A stretch of DNA of 64,000 nt, from positions 1-64,000 of the forward strand of contig DIDT01000061.1 of NCBI GenBank assembly GCA_002418285.1. Reading direction: 5' to 3'. A program made the position numbers and the translations under genes. This document shows, piece by piece, positions 8,402-18,651 of this stretch. Positions within the stretch are counted from its first letter, which is position 1. Each line of letters begins with the position of its first letter. A model generated the notes under the pieces. That model was not told where the DNA came from and ran no database searches. It was given only the letters and a program-made list of their open reading frames with translations. The DNA is from Phycisphaerales bacterium UBA5793. GTDB taxonomy: Bacteria > Planctomycetota > Phycisphaerae > Phycisphaerales > UBA5793.

Positions 8402-11400
8402 TCAAGGTCGATCCTCCACGTTGACGCGAACCTCGTTGCTGTTGCAGCGGATCTCTGGAACGTACATGGCGTGGCCCAGCAGCGGCAGCGCATGGAATCG
8501 GCCGGGTACTTCGGCCCGCGCCTCGTAGCGGATCTGCCAGATCCCCTCGGGAACCCGGTCGGCAAAGAACGCGACCTTGCGATCGCGCAGCTCCTGGTGA
8601 ATCCAGCGTGTCCGGCCGGTCAGATTGCTCTGATCGCCGGTGATCTGGTCGGGCGCAAAGCGCCGTCGGCCATCCTGCTCGGTCACTTCGCCCTCGTCGT
8701 ACTTGCGTTCTGCGGCGGATCGCTTCAGCTCGTAGATGTACATCGGTTCGCCGCTACGAATCTGCGTCGCCTCGAAGCCGGCGGGCTTGAGATCCTCGAA
8801 GACGAGGTACTCGTAGTCATTCTTTGCTTCGATGGTCAGCACGACTTCGATGCGATCGCCGCTCGTGACGGTGTCGTCGTCCTTGAGCGGCATGCGCTGG
8901 TACACGACGCCGCTGAGCAGCGTTGGCATGGGAACAAGGCGGTAGTAGTCGCGGCGCACGAAGATCTCGTTGCCCGCTTCAGTGACCGGCTCTTCGGTGG
9001 AGAAGAACGTCGCCTGGGCGGCGAAATACAACGCCGTATCGCCACTCATTCGACGAATGCGCACCGTGTTTTCGCCTGACCGGATGCTTGCATCAGGGAC
9101 GGTAAAGACCGTCGGGGCGGCGAGGATGTTCTCGCGCGTGATTTCACCCTTGCCGACAAGCCGCCCGTTGACCATGACTTCAAACTTGCCGGTGGCTTCA
9201 AGTTCGCCGCTGGCTTTGAGGTAGTCGCAGAGTGTAAGCACGGCCATCGCGGTGTCGCGGGTATTGGTCCACTGCGCGCCGCGACGATTGCGAATCAACC
9301 AGTTCGTCGCGGGCTCAATCAAGGCGTTCGCCGGATCGATGGTCAGCAGGGCGCGAAGGCAGAGGGTTGTGGATTCGATTCCGCCATCCCACCAGTATCG
9401 ATAGCCTCCCGCCGCGCCCCAGTGTGCCGTGCCGAGCACGGTCGGCGCGGAGCCATCGACGTTGCGGACGAGAATGGACTGATCCGGACGATCGTCGCGG
9501 ATGACGCCGTTTTCGAGATTACGCGTCAGCGTTTGGGCCTGATCGGCTTTGCCGAGGTAGTGGGCGCTGAGCGCCAACAGGGCCCGGCCGGTGTCGCTGA
9601 GTTGGTCGCGCTTTGCCCATAGATTTCCAAACGCCGTCTCGACGGCGGTGTGGGACGCAAGCGGCTGGCTCGTTGCTTTGCTCGCGGCGAGGGCGTGCAG
9701 CATCCAGGCCTGCAGCTCGGGTTCATCGCGAGCGGTTGAGAGGCGCTGCACGAGGTAGTCGGCTGCCGGTGTGATCATGTCGCCGGCAATGTCAATTTCG
9801 GCGTCGCGGGCCATGCCCAGACCCCAGACGACGTAGGCGGTCATGTAGCGATCACTGTCGCCGCCTTTCCACCAACCCCAGCCGCCATCATCATGCTGCA
9901 TGTCGTCGAGTCGCTTGAGACCCGAGGCGACGATGTCGTTGAGTTGTTCAAGGCTGCGGGCGTCGCCGCGTGGTTGCGCCGGCTTGCCGTTGACCATCTC
10001 GATACCGCCAAAGGTGCGGTTGGCCACCGCTTCGGCCGGGAGGCCGAGCTTGGTGAGCGTCCGGTTGACGATCACAGCCGGGAGGAAGCGGCTCATCGTC
10101 TGTTCGACGCAGCCGTATGGATAGTCCAGCAGGTATGGCAGCGCATCGAGCATGGTGACAGCCATGCTCGGCGTGACGGTGACGGTCATCTGTGTGGTGT
10201 TGGGGCGTCGCTCCTCGGGAAGGTCGATCGAAACGATGGCCTGGTCCCCGCGCGCTTTGCCGGAGACGGCGAGGAACTTGTCGATCCCGTGGTCATAAAT
10301 GGGGTAGCTTGCGCTCACGGCGTCGGCGTAGTCTGTCTTCTCGACGGTCATTCGGACAGTGATCTTCGCTGTGCCGGCTTTGTCCACGAGGAAGAGCAGG
10401 TCGTAGCGTGTCTCGCCATGCGGCGCGACCACGCGGCCGGCCCCGGGGGCCATGCGGCGGTGAAACCGACCATCGGATGCACGAATGCCCTCGTAGATCA
10501 CGCCTTCCATGTCGACGAAGGGGAGTTGCATGATCCGTTCGTCGGTGTTGTTCTTGACGATGTAGGAGATGACGACGCTATCGCCGACGGTGAGGAAGCG
10601 CGGCCCCTGGATGCGAACCGTGACTGGCTTGTTGGTGCGAGCGGCGGTTTCACCCATTCCGAACTGCGCGCCGGTCGTGTTGGCCCGCGCTTCGGCTTTC
10701 CATCGCGTGAGTGTTTCGGGATAGGGGACCTTGACGCTTGCGGTGCCGTCGTCGCCGGTGATGACGCTGGCGATCCAGAGGGCGGTGGCGCGGAAATCAG
10801 TGCGGACTTTGATTTGTTCTGCCGGCTGGCCCGGCTCCTCGGATGGCGGGACAGGGGGAGGAGCACCCTGGGGCGATGCCGTCGGCGCGAACGCCGCGTC
10901 CTTGCTCTCGGCGACGCGTCCGCGCGCCACAGTGCTGAACATCGCGCCTCCTTCAAATCCGGACTTGCTCAGTTCCTTGCCGCGTCCCATGTTGTCTGCG
11001 AAGGCATCTGCCTCCTCGGAAGCCGGCGCACCCAGCGATTCGTCGAGCGCCAGAGCAGTTCGGGCGTCTTCGTAGCGACCCGACTGGGCTTTGACGAGGC
11101 GCAGCAGCGGGCGGTCGCTGAGGCTGCCTGAGGTGGCGACGCGGTTGTTCTGTTTGCGGTCATAGAAGAACTGGCGGGGGTCGTTGGCATACTCGCTTTG
11201 GATGTAGAGCACGGATTCATCGAAGACCGAAATGGCGACCTCAGCGGAGACCGGCTTGCCTGTGTGATCGACGGTCTTGACGTTGAGCGTGCCTTCAGCG
11301 CCGGGCTCGTAGAGTTCCTTGTCGGCCGTAACGCTCACATCGATGAACTGCTTTGTCGGCGGGACGACGATCTCCTGGCTGGCGGTGTTCATCTCGGCGC

Positions 11401-14400
11401 CGCTGACCATCGCGGCCGCGAGGTTGACATTGGGCACATAGGCATCGCGCACATCGATGTTGAGCAGTTTGATGGAACCGGGGATGTGGATGAGTTGCCA
11501 GTCGTACAACTCCTCGCCTTCGATCGTGAACAGCACGTAGCGATTGCTGGATGACGTTGAGATCATGATCGGTGCAGCGGCGCCGGTCTCGAAGGTGTCT
11601 TTGTCGACGATGATCTCGACACCTTCGCTGCGGTAGCCGAGGTCGGCGCTTTGTTGCGTGCTCACCCATGCGGCCGTCTGGGCGGTGACAGGGGCGAGCG
11701 GGGGATCGGGGCTGACCCAGTCAATGACGTAGTAGCCTTCGCGCGTCGGCGTGAAGACGAATGTTGCTTCCCCGCTCTCGTCGGTTGTGACCTTTTCAGT
11801 CATGATCTGTTCGGAGCGGTATCCGCGGAAGGTCGGGCGCCAGGGGTGGCGATCGTCGGCGCGGGGCGGCGGTGGGAAGATGCCGTACTTCTGTCGGAGC
11901 GTTCGCACATCGTCGAACAGCACTTCGCGGCCAGCGGGGTCGACCCAGACTTCATCCCACCATTGACGGGTGACAGTCACGGTACCCTCGATGGCGACCG
12001 GGGTACTGTTGGCGTCGATCGCTTTGATCGTGGTTTCGACCTTATCGCCGGGCTTGTGGATCTTGTGCGTAACTTCGGGATAGACGAAGTGGCCCTGTCG
12101 CGTGACGCGCACGGCGCCTGAGCCGGTGATCTCACGACGAGACGAATCGGTGACGCGCGCTTCGATGGTGTATTCGTAATCCTGATCGGAGGAGAAGGGC
12201 GTTTCGAAGGTGATGCTCGCGCGACCTTCGGCGTCGGTCTTGATCGTTTCGCGCTTGATCGTCTCGCCCCGCCACCAGCCGTAGTAGTTCCAGCGGTTCG
12301 AATCGTTGTAGAACCACGGGTACTGGCGCGGGCGCTGGTAGTACTGCCAGAAGGGGCGCTGGTTGACGACGACTTCGACATCGGCGCTGGCGACGGGGCC
12401 GCCGAAGTAGTACTCGGCGACGATGTCAGCGGTAACGACCTCGCCCATGCGGAAGAGGTGCGGTTTGCCGTCTTCATCCTTCATTGGTTCGACGGCGACG
12501 GTGAATTCGGGGAGTTTGTATTCCTCGAGTCGGAAGAGTGTGGCGCCGGCGACCTGCCTGTTCGTACCGTCATTGCCTTCAACCATGAACCGAATGGTGT
12601 ACTCGCCGAGCGGCCAATCGGGCTTGAATTCGATGGAGTTGAAGGCGCTGCCAAAATCGCTGAGGGTGGAGTCTTCCTCGAAGGCGACTGAGCCGCGCGC
12701 ATCGACGATCTGGTAGTGGAGTTTGCGGCCGGCGGGATTGGTCCAGCCGTCCTTGCCCCAGGTTCGTGCGACGAAACGGTAGTTGGCGGTGTCGCCGGGT
12801 CGATAGGCGGGTCGATCGCTGTGGGCGTAGATGTGCCACTGGCCGATGCTGTCCGAGGATGAATACCCATAGCCTGCGTAGGAAGTCAGGAAGGTCTGGC
12901 GCGTGCCATCGCCGGCGAGAATGAGCAAGGGGTTGTTCTCGGAGCCGTTGGGGCCGGTCTTCACATCGAGATGCGCGATTCCCTGATCATCGGCGGTGGC
13001 GTCGTAGCTGCGGGCGAGCCAGTTGCGTTCGGAAGTGATGGAGGAGTCCCACGCGCGGAATTTGATCCCGGGAGCCGGCGCGCCGGTCAGCGCATCGCAG
13101 GCGTAGAGCAACACTTCCGGTCCGCGCCGCTTGGCGACGACGGCCAGATCGGAGACGACGAGAAGTTCGTACGCCGTGACATCTTCCGCCTTGGCGACCA
13201 GCACGTAGGCGCCGAGGGGCAGAGGTTCGTCGAGTCGAATCTGATCGGACATGGGGATGTGCTGACCCGTGTCACCGGTGTCGCGAGTCCACTGGCGCGC
13301 CACCTCGGCATTACCCAAGTCGACCTGGCGAATCCACTGATCGACGGCACCGCCGTAGTAGCGCCGACGGTCCTGATTGCGGTCGTGCTTGACGGCGCCG
13401 GTCAGGGCCGTGCGCTCGCGCAGATCGACGCGGTAGAGGGTGAATGCAACCTGATTGACATTGCGCCACTGGGCGTCGAAGGCGATTTCCGAACCGGGCA
13501 AGAAAGCCTGACTCACGTAGACGTTGACGGAAGGCAGAATGATGTCGTTGTAGCGATTCATGACATCATCGCGGTTGATCTCTTCGGGTTTGAATTCGTC
13601 GAGCAGTCGTTTGTAAAGTTCGGCGGCGCGGACGTAGTCGGGCTCCCATTGCCATTGACCGGTTTCGAGCACATTGACTTTGCCGTAGGACTCCGACCAG
13701 TCGGCGTAGGCCATGAGGGCATCGACGTAGCGCGAGCCGCGGTCCTTGCTTTCCAGCGCTGCGTCGAAGTGCTTGCTGACATCCTGCATGACGCGCGGAT
13801 TGCCGTTGCCGGCGTAGCGCAGTTTCATGGCGATCTCAAAGTGTGCGCGGCAGATGTCTTCGGCGCCCTGGGCGATCTTGAGCACATTGCGCACGACTTC
13901 GAGTGGTACAACCCCCGAGCGGCCGCGCCACTGCCAGTTGCCGCCTTCGGCATCGAGTTCGCGCCAGACGATGGAGATGTACCGGTCGCGGGCTTCATCG
14001 ATATCGCTGCTCTGCGCCCACCACTGCGCGGCCTGCGCATAGAACTGCCAGGCGGCGCCGGCGTTCGCACGGCGCGAACCGTAGAGCCAGGAGTCGCCCA
14101 AAGACTCGTTGGCCTCGGCCCAGACCCGATCGCGATCTTCCGGCCGCTCGATCTCGTTGATGACGGCGGTGAGGCTCTTTCGAGCAGTATCGAGGATCGT
14201 GTCGTCCGAGGTACCCCGCGGGGCTTTGCGCCAGAGGGTGTCGGCGAGTCGGAAGCGGATCCAGCGAGCATCTTCGGCTGGCACGTCCAGCTTCTGTGCC
14301 TGTTCGTAGAGGTCATACGCCCGGGCGTAGGACTTCTCGGCGTAAAACTGCTCAGCCTGCTGCTTGAGTTCGACGTAGGTCGGCTGCTGCGCGAACGAGG

Positions 14401-14524
14401 TGCGGGGACTCACCGAGAAGCCGGCAAGTAGCGTGAGCAGCAGGGCCAATACGTGGACGGTGCGAGTTCGGTTGGCGGAGCCGGACTTGGAACCGCAAGA
14501 ATTATTGAGGTGCAACGAGAGCAT
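8402..14524 (-). CDS. Giant thioester alpha-2-macroglobulin family protein
   Basis: 2040 residues from ATG 14524, preceded by GGAG at suitable spacing. A signal sequence (residues about 24-45) is followed by an alpha-helical TPR-like region to about residue 300. An MG2 domain with RPAYRPGDT is near residue 575, and the alpha-2-macroglobulin core begins near 1240 (LWIASVITGDDG). The thioester motif is intact: Cys1472-Val-Glu-Gln1475 in the context YPYGCVEQTMS, followed by the alpha/alpha-toroid complement-like region. In this family proteolysis of a bait region exposes a thioester that traps proteases. E. coli YfhM pairs with pbpC; no penicillin-binding protein is adjacent here. Longer than typical bacterial forms (about 1500-1800) because of the TPR extension and extra C-terminal domains. 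Envelope location inferred. Confidence 0.92.
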   Translation of the reverse strand: MLSLHLNNSCGSKSGSANRTRTVHVLALLLTLLAGFSVSPRTSFAQQPTYVELKQQAEQFYAEKSYARAYDLYEQAQKLDVPAEDARWIRFRLADTLWRKAPRGTSDDTILDTARKSLTAVINEIERPEDRDRVWAEANESLGDSWLYGSRRANAGAAWQFYAQAAQWWAQSSDIDEARDRYISIVWRELDAEGGNWQWRGRSGVVPLEVVRNVLKIAQGAEDICRAHFEIAMKLRYAGNGNPRVMQDVSKHFDAALESKDRGSRYVDALMAYADWSESYGKVNVLETGQWQWEPDYVRAAELYKRLLDEFKPEEINRDDVMNRYNDIILPSVNVYVSQAFLPGSEIAFDAQWRNVNQVAFTLYRVDLRERTALTGAVKHDRNQDRRRYYGGAVDQWIRQVDLGNAEVARQWTRDTGDTGQHIPMSDQIRLDEPLPLGAYVLVAKAEDVTAYELLVVSDLAVVAKRRGPEVLLYACDALTGAPAPGIKFRAWDSSITSERNWLARSYDATADDQGIAHLDVKTGPNGSENNPLLILAGDGTRQTFLTSYAGYGYSSSDSIGQWHIYAHSDRPAYRPGDTANYRFVARTWGKDGWTNPAGRKLHYQIVDARGSVAFEEDSTLSDFGSAFNSIEFKPDWPLGEYTIRFMVEGNDGTNRQVAGATLFRLEEYKLPEFTVAVEPMKDEDGKPHLFRMGEVVTADIVAEYYFGGPVASADVEVVVNQRPFWQYYQRPRQYPWFYNDSNRWNYYGWWRGETIKRETIKTDAEGRASITFETPFSSDQDYEYTIEARVTDSSRREITGSGAVRVTRQGHFVYPEVTHKIHKPGDKVETTIKAIDANSTPVAIEGTVTVTRQWWDEVWVDPAGREVLFDDVRTLRQKYGIFPPPPRADDRHPWRPTFRGYRSEQIMTEKVTTDESGEATFVFTPTREGYYVIDWVSPDPPLAPVTAQTAAWVSTQQSADLGYRSEGVEIIVDKDTFETGAAAPIMISTSSSNRYVLFTIEGEELYDWQLIHIPGSIKLLNIDVRDAYVPNVNLAAAMVSGAEMNTASQEIVVPPTKQFIDVSVTADKELYEPGAEGTLNVKTVDHTGKPVSAEVAISVFDESVLYIQSEYANDPRQFFYDRKQNNRVATSGSLSDRPLLRLVKAQSGRYEDARTALALDESLGAPASEEADAFADNMGRGKELSKSGFEGGAMFSTVARGRVAESKDAAFAPTASPQGAPPPVPPSEEPGQPAEQIKVRTDFRATALWIASVITGDDGTASVKVPYPETLTRWKAEARANTTGAQFGMGETAARTNKPVTVRIQGPRFLTVGDSVVISYIVKNNTDERIMQLPFVDMEGVIYEGIRASDGRFHRRMAPGAGRVVAPHGETRYDLLFLVDKAGTAKITVRMTVEKTDYADAVSASYPIYDHGIDKFLAVSGKARGDQAIVSIDLPEERRPNTTQMTVTVTPSMAVTMLDALPYLLDYPYGCVEQTMSRFLPAVIVNRTLTKLGLPAEAVANRTFGGIEMVNGKPAQPRGDARSLEQLNDIVASGLKRLDDMQHDDGGWGWWKGGDSDRYMTAYVVWGLGMARDAEIDIAGDMITPAADYLVQRLSTARDEPELQAWMLHALAASKATSQPLASHTAVETAFGNLWAKRDQLSDTGRALLALSAHYLGKADQAQTLTRNLENGVIRDDRPDQSILVRNVDGSAPTVLGTAHWGAAGGYRYWWDGGIESTTLCLRALLTIDPANALIEPATNWLIRNRRGAQWTNTRDTAMAVLTLCDYLKASGELEATGKFEVMVNGRLVGKGEITRENILAAPTVFTVPDASIRSGENTVRIRRMSGDTALYFAAQATFFSTEEPVTEAGNEIFVRRDYYRLVPMPTLLSGVVYQRMPLKDDDTVTSGDRIEVVLTIEAKNDYEYLVFEDLKPAGFEATQIRSGEPMYIYELKRSAAERKYDEGEVTEQDGRRRFAPDQITGDQSNLTGRTRWIHQELRDRKVAFFADRVPEGIWQIRYEARAEVPGRFHALPLLGHAMYVPEIRCNSNEVRVNVEDRP

Positions 14525-14832
14525 GAGTGGATCTCCATCCGGATTAGGCAGGTGCGTCGACCATCAAGACGCATGAACCCGGCCAATCTTACCCGATACT
14601 CGCGCTGTGCCCGGACGATCTCAGAGCGGCTGGTCGGCTGGAGGGGTCCGCGAATTCGTCGATGCACGTGTCACAACCGCTACAGGCCGCACGGTTGATC
14701 TTCTGGGAAGGGAGCGAGTCTCGCGTGAGCGTAATTCCGTGGCACCCTTGATGAGGTGAGGAGGGCACGTTGCGCCTTGCTCCCATGCACCATCGCGACG
14801 GCGCGAATCACGAGATGCGGAAGGACGTAACC
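14525..14832. other. Divergent intergenic region
   Basis: 308 bases between the alpha-2-macroglobulin gene and a divergent secreted-protein gene. On the minus strand TAAGAT (14591 to 14586) is a possible -10 about 60 bases before ATG 14524. Nothing else recognised. Confidence 0.4.
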
Positions 14833-15819
14833 ATGCGCTTTGCAGCAGCAGCCGTTTGTGTTGGACTTGCCAGCCTGGGCGCCACCCAGGTTCACGGCCA
14901 GGTTTCCGAATACTTCAGTGACGTCGCGAACTGGCTCTACAACGCGGATGGCGCTCAGCGCTACGCGCTCGATTCGTTCTACCCCGGTATCGATGACAAG
15001 GGCGATCTCACACCCCAAACGGTGACGCTCGATCTCGGCATGACGCAGGTGACGATCACCCGCAATGACGGCGGGGGCGCGCTGCGTGATGCGAGCATTC
15101 CGTTTGGATGGGTCTCCGATGCTCCGCTGTATGCGACGAGCGGACCCGGATCGACCTGGCAGTTTTCGACACCTGTCTACTCCTTCTATGTCTATTACGG
15201 CTCGCTCTCGATCACGTCGCGCGCCGCGATGAAGCTCTACTCGGGAAACCAGCTGGTAGCGACCGTGACCCGATTCGGTGGGAGCATCGACGGCGTCTTC
15301 GCGGTCGGCCAGGGTTTCGTCTCGCAGACCCCGATCGACAAGATCGAGTTCTGGAAGGCCGGTGAAGGCGACTCCGTACTCATCGGTGCGTTCGTGGGCC
15401 TGGCGGATGGAGAGCCTTCGCTGGGAACGATTCGAATCCCCGGTTACCAGGGGCCGCATGGCGACCTGGTGGACTACGACTTCGCGCTGACGACGACCCG
15501 TCCCAACCCGTTCAAGCTCACGGTCAGTGAGCTTGTCGGAGGGCAGAACGGCGAGTTCTCAGCCATTGGCGGCGCGCCTTCGACCCGCTCGTACCTCATC
15601 TACAGCCTGGCCGGACTCGGACAGGTGTTCATTCCGCAACTCAGTGTCACGGCAGGGATTCGCAGTCCGATTCTGGCAGGATCTCCCCGAAACACCGATG
15701 CCAACGGAGCCGTCTCCTGGCGACTGCCCATTCCCGCGAACTCGCGAGGTCGGGACGTCTGGTTCCAAGTGCTCCAGCAGGGTCAGGCGAGCACCGTGGC
15801 GGCGACCTGGATCAACTGA
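14833..15819 (+). CDS. Secreted protein of unknown function
   Basis: 328 residues from ATG 14833, preceded by GGAAGGA; earlier in-frame starts give a hydrophilic leader and are not used. A signal peptide MRFAAAAVCVGLASLGATQVHG is followed by a beta-rich mature protein. Residues about 25-215 (ANWLYNADGAQRYALDSF..., EFWKAGEGDSVLIGAFVGLAD) resemble a carbohydrate-binding-like sandwich, but no family is claimed. The last 100 residues (SYLIYSLAGLGQVFIPQLSV, SPILAG, VWFQVLQQG) resemble a planctomycete C-terminal module of the same general plan as the Cys modules at 36629 and 60850 but lack their cysteines. Probably exported; role unknown. Confidence 0.78.
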   Translation: MRFAAAAVCVGLASLGATQVHGQVSEYFSDVANWLYNADGAQRYALDSFYPGIDDKGDLTPQTVTLDLGMTQVTITRNDGGGALRDASIPFGWVSDAPLYATSGPGSTWQFSTPVYSFYVYYGSLSITSRAAMKLYSGNQLVATVTRFGGSIDGVFAVGQGFVSQTPIDKIEFWKAGEGDSVLIGAFVGLADGEPSLGTIRIPGYQGPHGDLVDYDFALTTTRPNPFKLTVSELVGGQNGEFSAIGGAPSTRSYLIYSLAGLGQVFIPQLSVTAGIRSPILAGSPRNTDANGAVSWRLPIPANSRGRDVWFQVLQQGQASTVAATWIN

Positions 15820-16077
15820 AACGAGTTCTCGTACCGCGCACCGCGCCTCCGGCGAGTCGACCTGACTTGTCGGAGGTGTTTCTCTGCGCACTTTGGGACA
15901 AAGACCGGAAAATCTCACGGTTCGGGGTGAAACGGAGGGATTCGTCTTGCCGCTGGGCCGCGCGGGGCGATACTGTTGGGATCAGGGCGCGGCCGCGCGT
16001 GGCGCACGTTGTCTCATGACCTCGTGACGCGCTCCGGCCCGATACGTGTTCTCCAGCAACCGAAGGGATCACCATCC

Positions 16078-18048
16078 ATGTCGTTCGAAGCAGCCGTCCA
16101 TGCCAAGGCCATCCATCTCGACAAGCTCTCACTGGATATGACGGCCGCGGCCGGCAGCGGGCATCCCACGAGCGCGATGAGCATCGGTCACCTCGTTACC
16201 GTACTGATGTACCACACGATGCGCTGGGATCCCAAGAACCCGGGTGACCAGCGTTCCGATCGCCTCATTCTCAGTGAGGGTCATGCCGTCCCAATCATCT
16301 ACGCGGCTTTTGCCGACCTCGGGGGTTGCGTTGGTCAGCCGGACGAGCTTCGGCCCGTTACGGTCGACGACCTGAAGCTGCTTCGCGCGACTGCGTCAGA
16401 GTTGGATGGGCACCCCAATCCCATGGAGGGCTTCCCGTTCTTTGATGCCGCCACGGGCTCGCTCGGCCAGGGTCTGAGCGTCGCCGCCGGAATGGGACTG
16501 GCGGCAATCGCCGACGGGCTTGATCGGCGTTTTTACTGCATCATCGGCGACGGCGAGTCGCGCGAAGGGCAGATCTGGGAAGCGATTGACTTTATTGCCG
16601 ACCACAAACTCTCCAATGTTCTGCCGATCTTCAATTGCAACGGCAACGGGCAGTCGGAGAAGGTTTCGCCGCAGCAATCGCCGGAATGCCTGACGAAGAA
16701 GCTTGAAGCCGCGGGCTATGAGGTGGGGGTCATCAACGGCCACGATCCGGAAGCGATTCGTAAGAGCCTCGAGTTCTTTGTCGAACGAGCGGAGACGGGC
16801 AAGCCGACTGCGATCGTCGCCCGAACCGTCAAGGGATGGGGATCGGCGACGATGCAGATGGGGAACTGGCACGGCAAGCCGGCGACGGGAGAGACTCTTA
16901 ATAAGGCCAAGTCAGAGCTGGATGAGCGTCGGATCGAGCTGGTCAAGAGCATCGGTGTGCCGGAGAACTTCTTCCGGATCGCCGCCCCGACAGGCGCCGC
17001 GCCTGTCGTCGCCGAGCCGGGTGATACTCCTTCGTTCACCGACGCCATGCGCCGCTACGACATGCTGTCGATCGTCCAGAAGGGCTCATGGGCGACCCGT
17101 CGCGCATATGGCGTGGCGCTCCGCACGCTGGGCCACGCCAATGCCAGCGTCGTGGTGCTGGACGCCGACGTGAAGAACTCGACGTTCGCGGAGACGTTTG
17201 CCAAGGACGGCGAACTGGCGGGCCGGTTCTATGAGTGTCGCATCGCCGAACAGAACATGTTTTCCGTCGCCTCGGGTCTGAGCGCGGCAGGTAAGGTTCC
17301 TTTCTGTTCAACGTTCGCCAAATTTGTCACGCGTGGGTATGACCAGATCGAAATGGCAATGAACTCCGGGGCGAATTTGAAGATTGTCGGCTCCCACGCG
17401 GGTATCTCACTCGCAGCGGACGGCCCGAGCCAGATGTCGCTTCCCGACGTGGCCTGGTTCCGCAGCCTGACCACGATGAAGGACCACCGCGGGAATCCGG
17501 GCTGCTATCTGCTTCAGCCCTCGGATGCGTATGCCGCCTATGCCCTGACAATGGTCATGGCGGAGTACGAGGGGCTGTGCTACATGCGGACTCTCCGCAA
17601 CGACACCGAGTTCCTTTATGACGACAACACCGTGTTTAACCTTGGCGGGTTTGAGGTGCTGACCGAAGGTCGCGATCTGCTGATTGTCGCGAGCGGTTAC
17701 ATGGTGCATGAGGCGAACAAGTGCCTGGATGCTCTGGACAAGGCCGGCATCGACGCCACGCTGGTGGATCTCTATTCGCTGCCTTTTGATACGGAGAAGC
17801 TGCTGGACCTCGCAAATGCGAACAACGGCATGATCCTGACCATCGAGGACAACTACGGCGGGGGAATCGGTTCCGCGGTGGCGGATGCCCTGACCGAAGA
17901 CGGCGGTTCATTCACGCTTGAGCAGATGTGCGTGCGTCGAATTCCCAAGTCGGCGAGGACGGCGGACGACGAGCTCAAACTGTGCGGGCTGCACGCGACC
18001 GACATCGTGCAGAAGGCGTGCCGGATGCTGCAGGTTGTTGAATTGTGA
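16078..18048 (+). CDS. tkt: Transketolase
   Basis: 656 residues from ATG 16078 (AAGGGA upstream). Interconverts pentose, triose, tetrose and hexose phosphates in the non-oxidative pentose phosphate or Calvin pathways using thiamine diphosphate and magnesium. N-terminal ThDP domain: AAGSGHPTSAMS, the His in DGHPNP, and the ThDP/Mg motif GDGESREGQIWEA; the usual D-x-N after it reads FNCNGNGQSE. The pyrimidine-binding domain has the catalytic Glu in IAEQNM and GSHAGIS; the C-terminal regulatory domain follows. The overall pattern is closer to the shorter animal and archaeal-like transketolases than to E. coli TktA. rpiA lies 12.6 kb away. Confidence 0.95.
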   Translation: MSFEAAVHAKAIHLDKLSLDMTAAAGSGHPTSAMSIGHLVTVLMYHTMRWDPKNPGDQRSDRLILSEGHAVPIIYAAFADLGGCVGQPDELRPVTVDDLKLLRATASELDGHPNPMEGFPFFDAATGSLGQGLSVAAGMGLAAIADGLDRRFYCIIGDGESREGQIWEAIDFIADHKLSNVLPIFNCNGNGQSEKVSPQQSPECLTKKLEAAGYEVGVINGHDPEAIRKSLEFFVERAETGKPTAIVARTVKGWGSATMQMGNWHGKPATGETLNKAKSELDERRIELVKSIGVPENFFRIAAPTGAAPVVAEPGDTPSFTDAMRRYDMLSIVQKGSWATRRAYGVALRTLGHANASVVVLDADVKNSTFAETFAKDGELAGRFYECRIAEQNMFSVASGLSAAGKVPFCSTFAKFVTRGYDQIEMAMNSGANLKIVGSHAGISLAADGPSQMSLPDVAWFRSLTTMKDHRGNPGCYLLQPSDAYAAYALTMVMAEYEGLCYMRTLRNDTEFLYDDNTVFNLGGFEVLTEGRDLLIVASGYMVHEANKCLDALDKAGIDATLVDLYSLPFDTEKLLDLANANNGMILTIEDNYGGGIGSAVADALTEDGGSFTLEQMCVRRIPKSARTADDELKLCGLHATDIVQKACRMLQVVEL

Positions 18049-18651
18049 GTCCGAATGGCAGTTATCGCCTAGGTGTTATTGCCGATATGCACAGGATCAA
18101 ATCGTTGTGCTGTAACGAGTTACGATAAATCTTGTGTGTTTTTGGCCAGAAAAACAACAGGCATGCGTCTTCATGAGTCGAAAATAGTGTGAGTTACCGG
18201 GTTTGGAAATGTTTGCCCGGATTGACTTGACGGCCCGATTGAGGTGGCCAGAATATACGCAAGTTACGGAACAGTTTGAGTTCTGCGAACGTCTTTACAA
18301 GGGTGATTCGAACCGGCTGCACGCATGGGTGCGATGTGTCGGGACGAGGATGGACTCTGATCTCGAATTGACAACCCAGACAGGAACCGCGACGCTCGGG
18401 TACCAGGCGGCAGGCCACAGTTCTTGATTCGCCCGCCTCTCACAAGGCTCTGCCGCGTCGTTTGATTTGAGTTTGAACGCATTTCGTATCGGCCGGTTGG
18501 GGTCTGCGAAACAGCGAATGGTTGGATTGATTGGTTGGAATGATTTGAAAAGTACACGTCCGGCTGGACCTTGTTGGTTTCAGCGCCGTCGGACGGGTGG
18601 ATGACCAAGGGGCACTCTCTAAACCAGCCCCGAATCGTTGAAGGAGAAGAC
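18049..18651. other. Long leader region upstream of porin 1
   Basis: About 600 bases of lower GC than its flanks. Overlapping TTGACT/TTGACG (18222-18232) could be -35 elements, with GAATAT at 18251 as a weak -10 after 18 bases. A 74-codon frame at 18203-18427 has no Shine-Dalgarno or recognisable features and is not called as a gene. Confidence 0.4.

Noticed and set aside
18203..18427. 74-codon frame before porin 1
   Set aside because: No Shine-Dalgarno, no domain, and the region looks like a regulatory leader.
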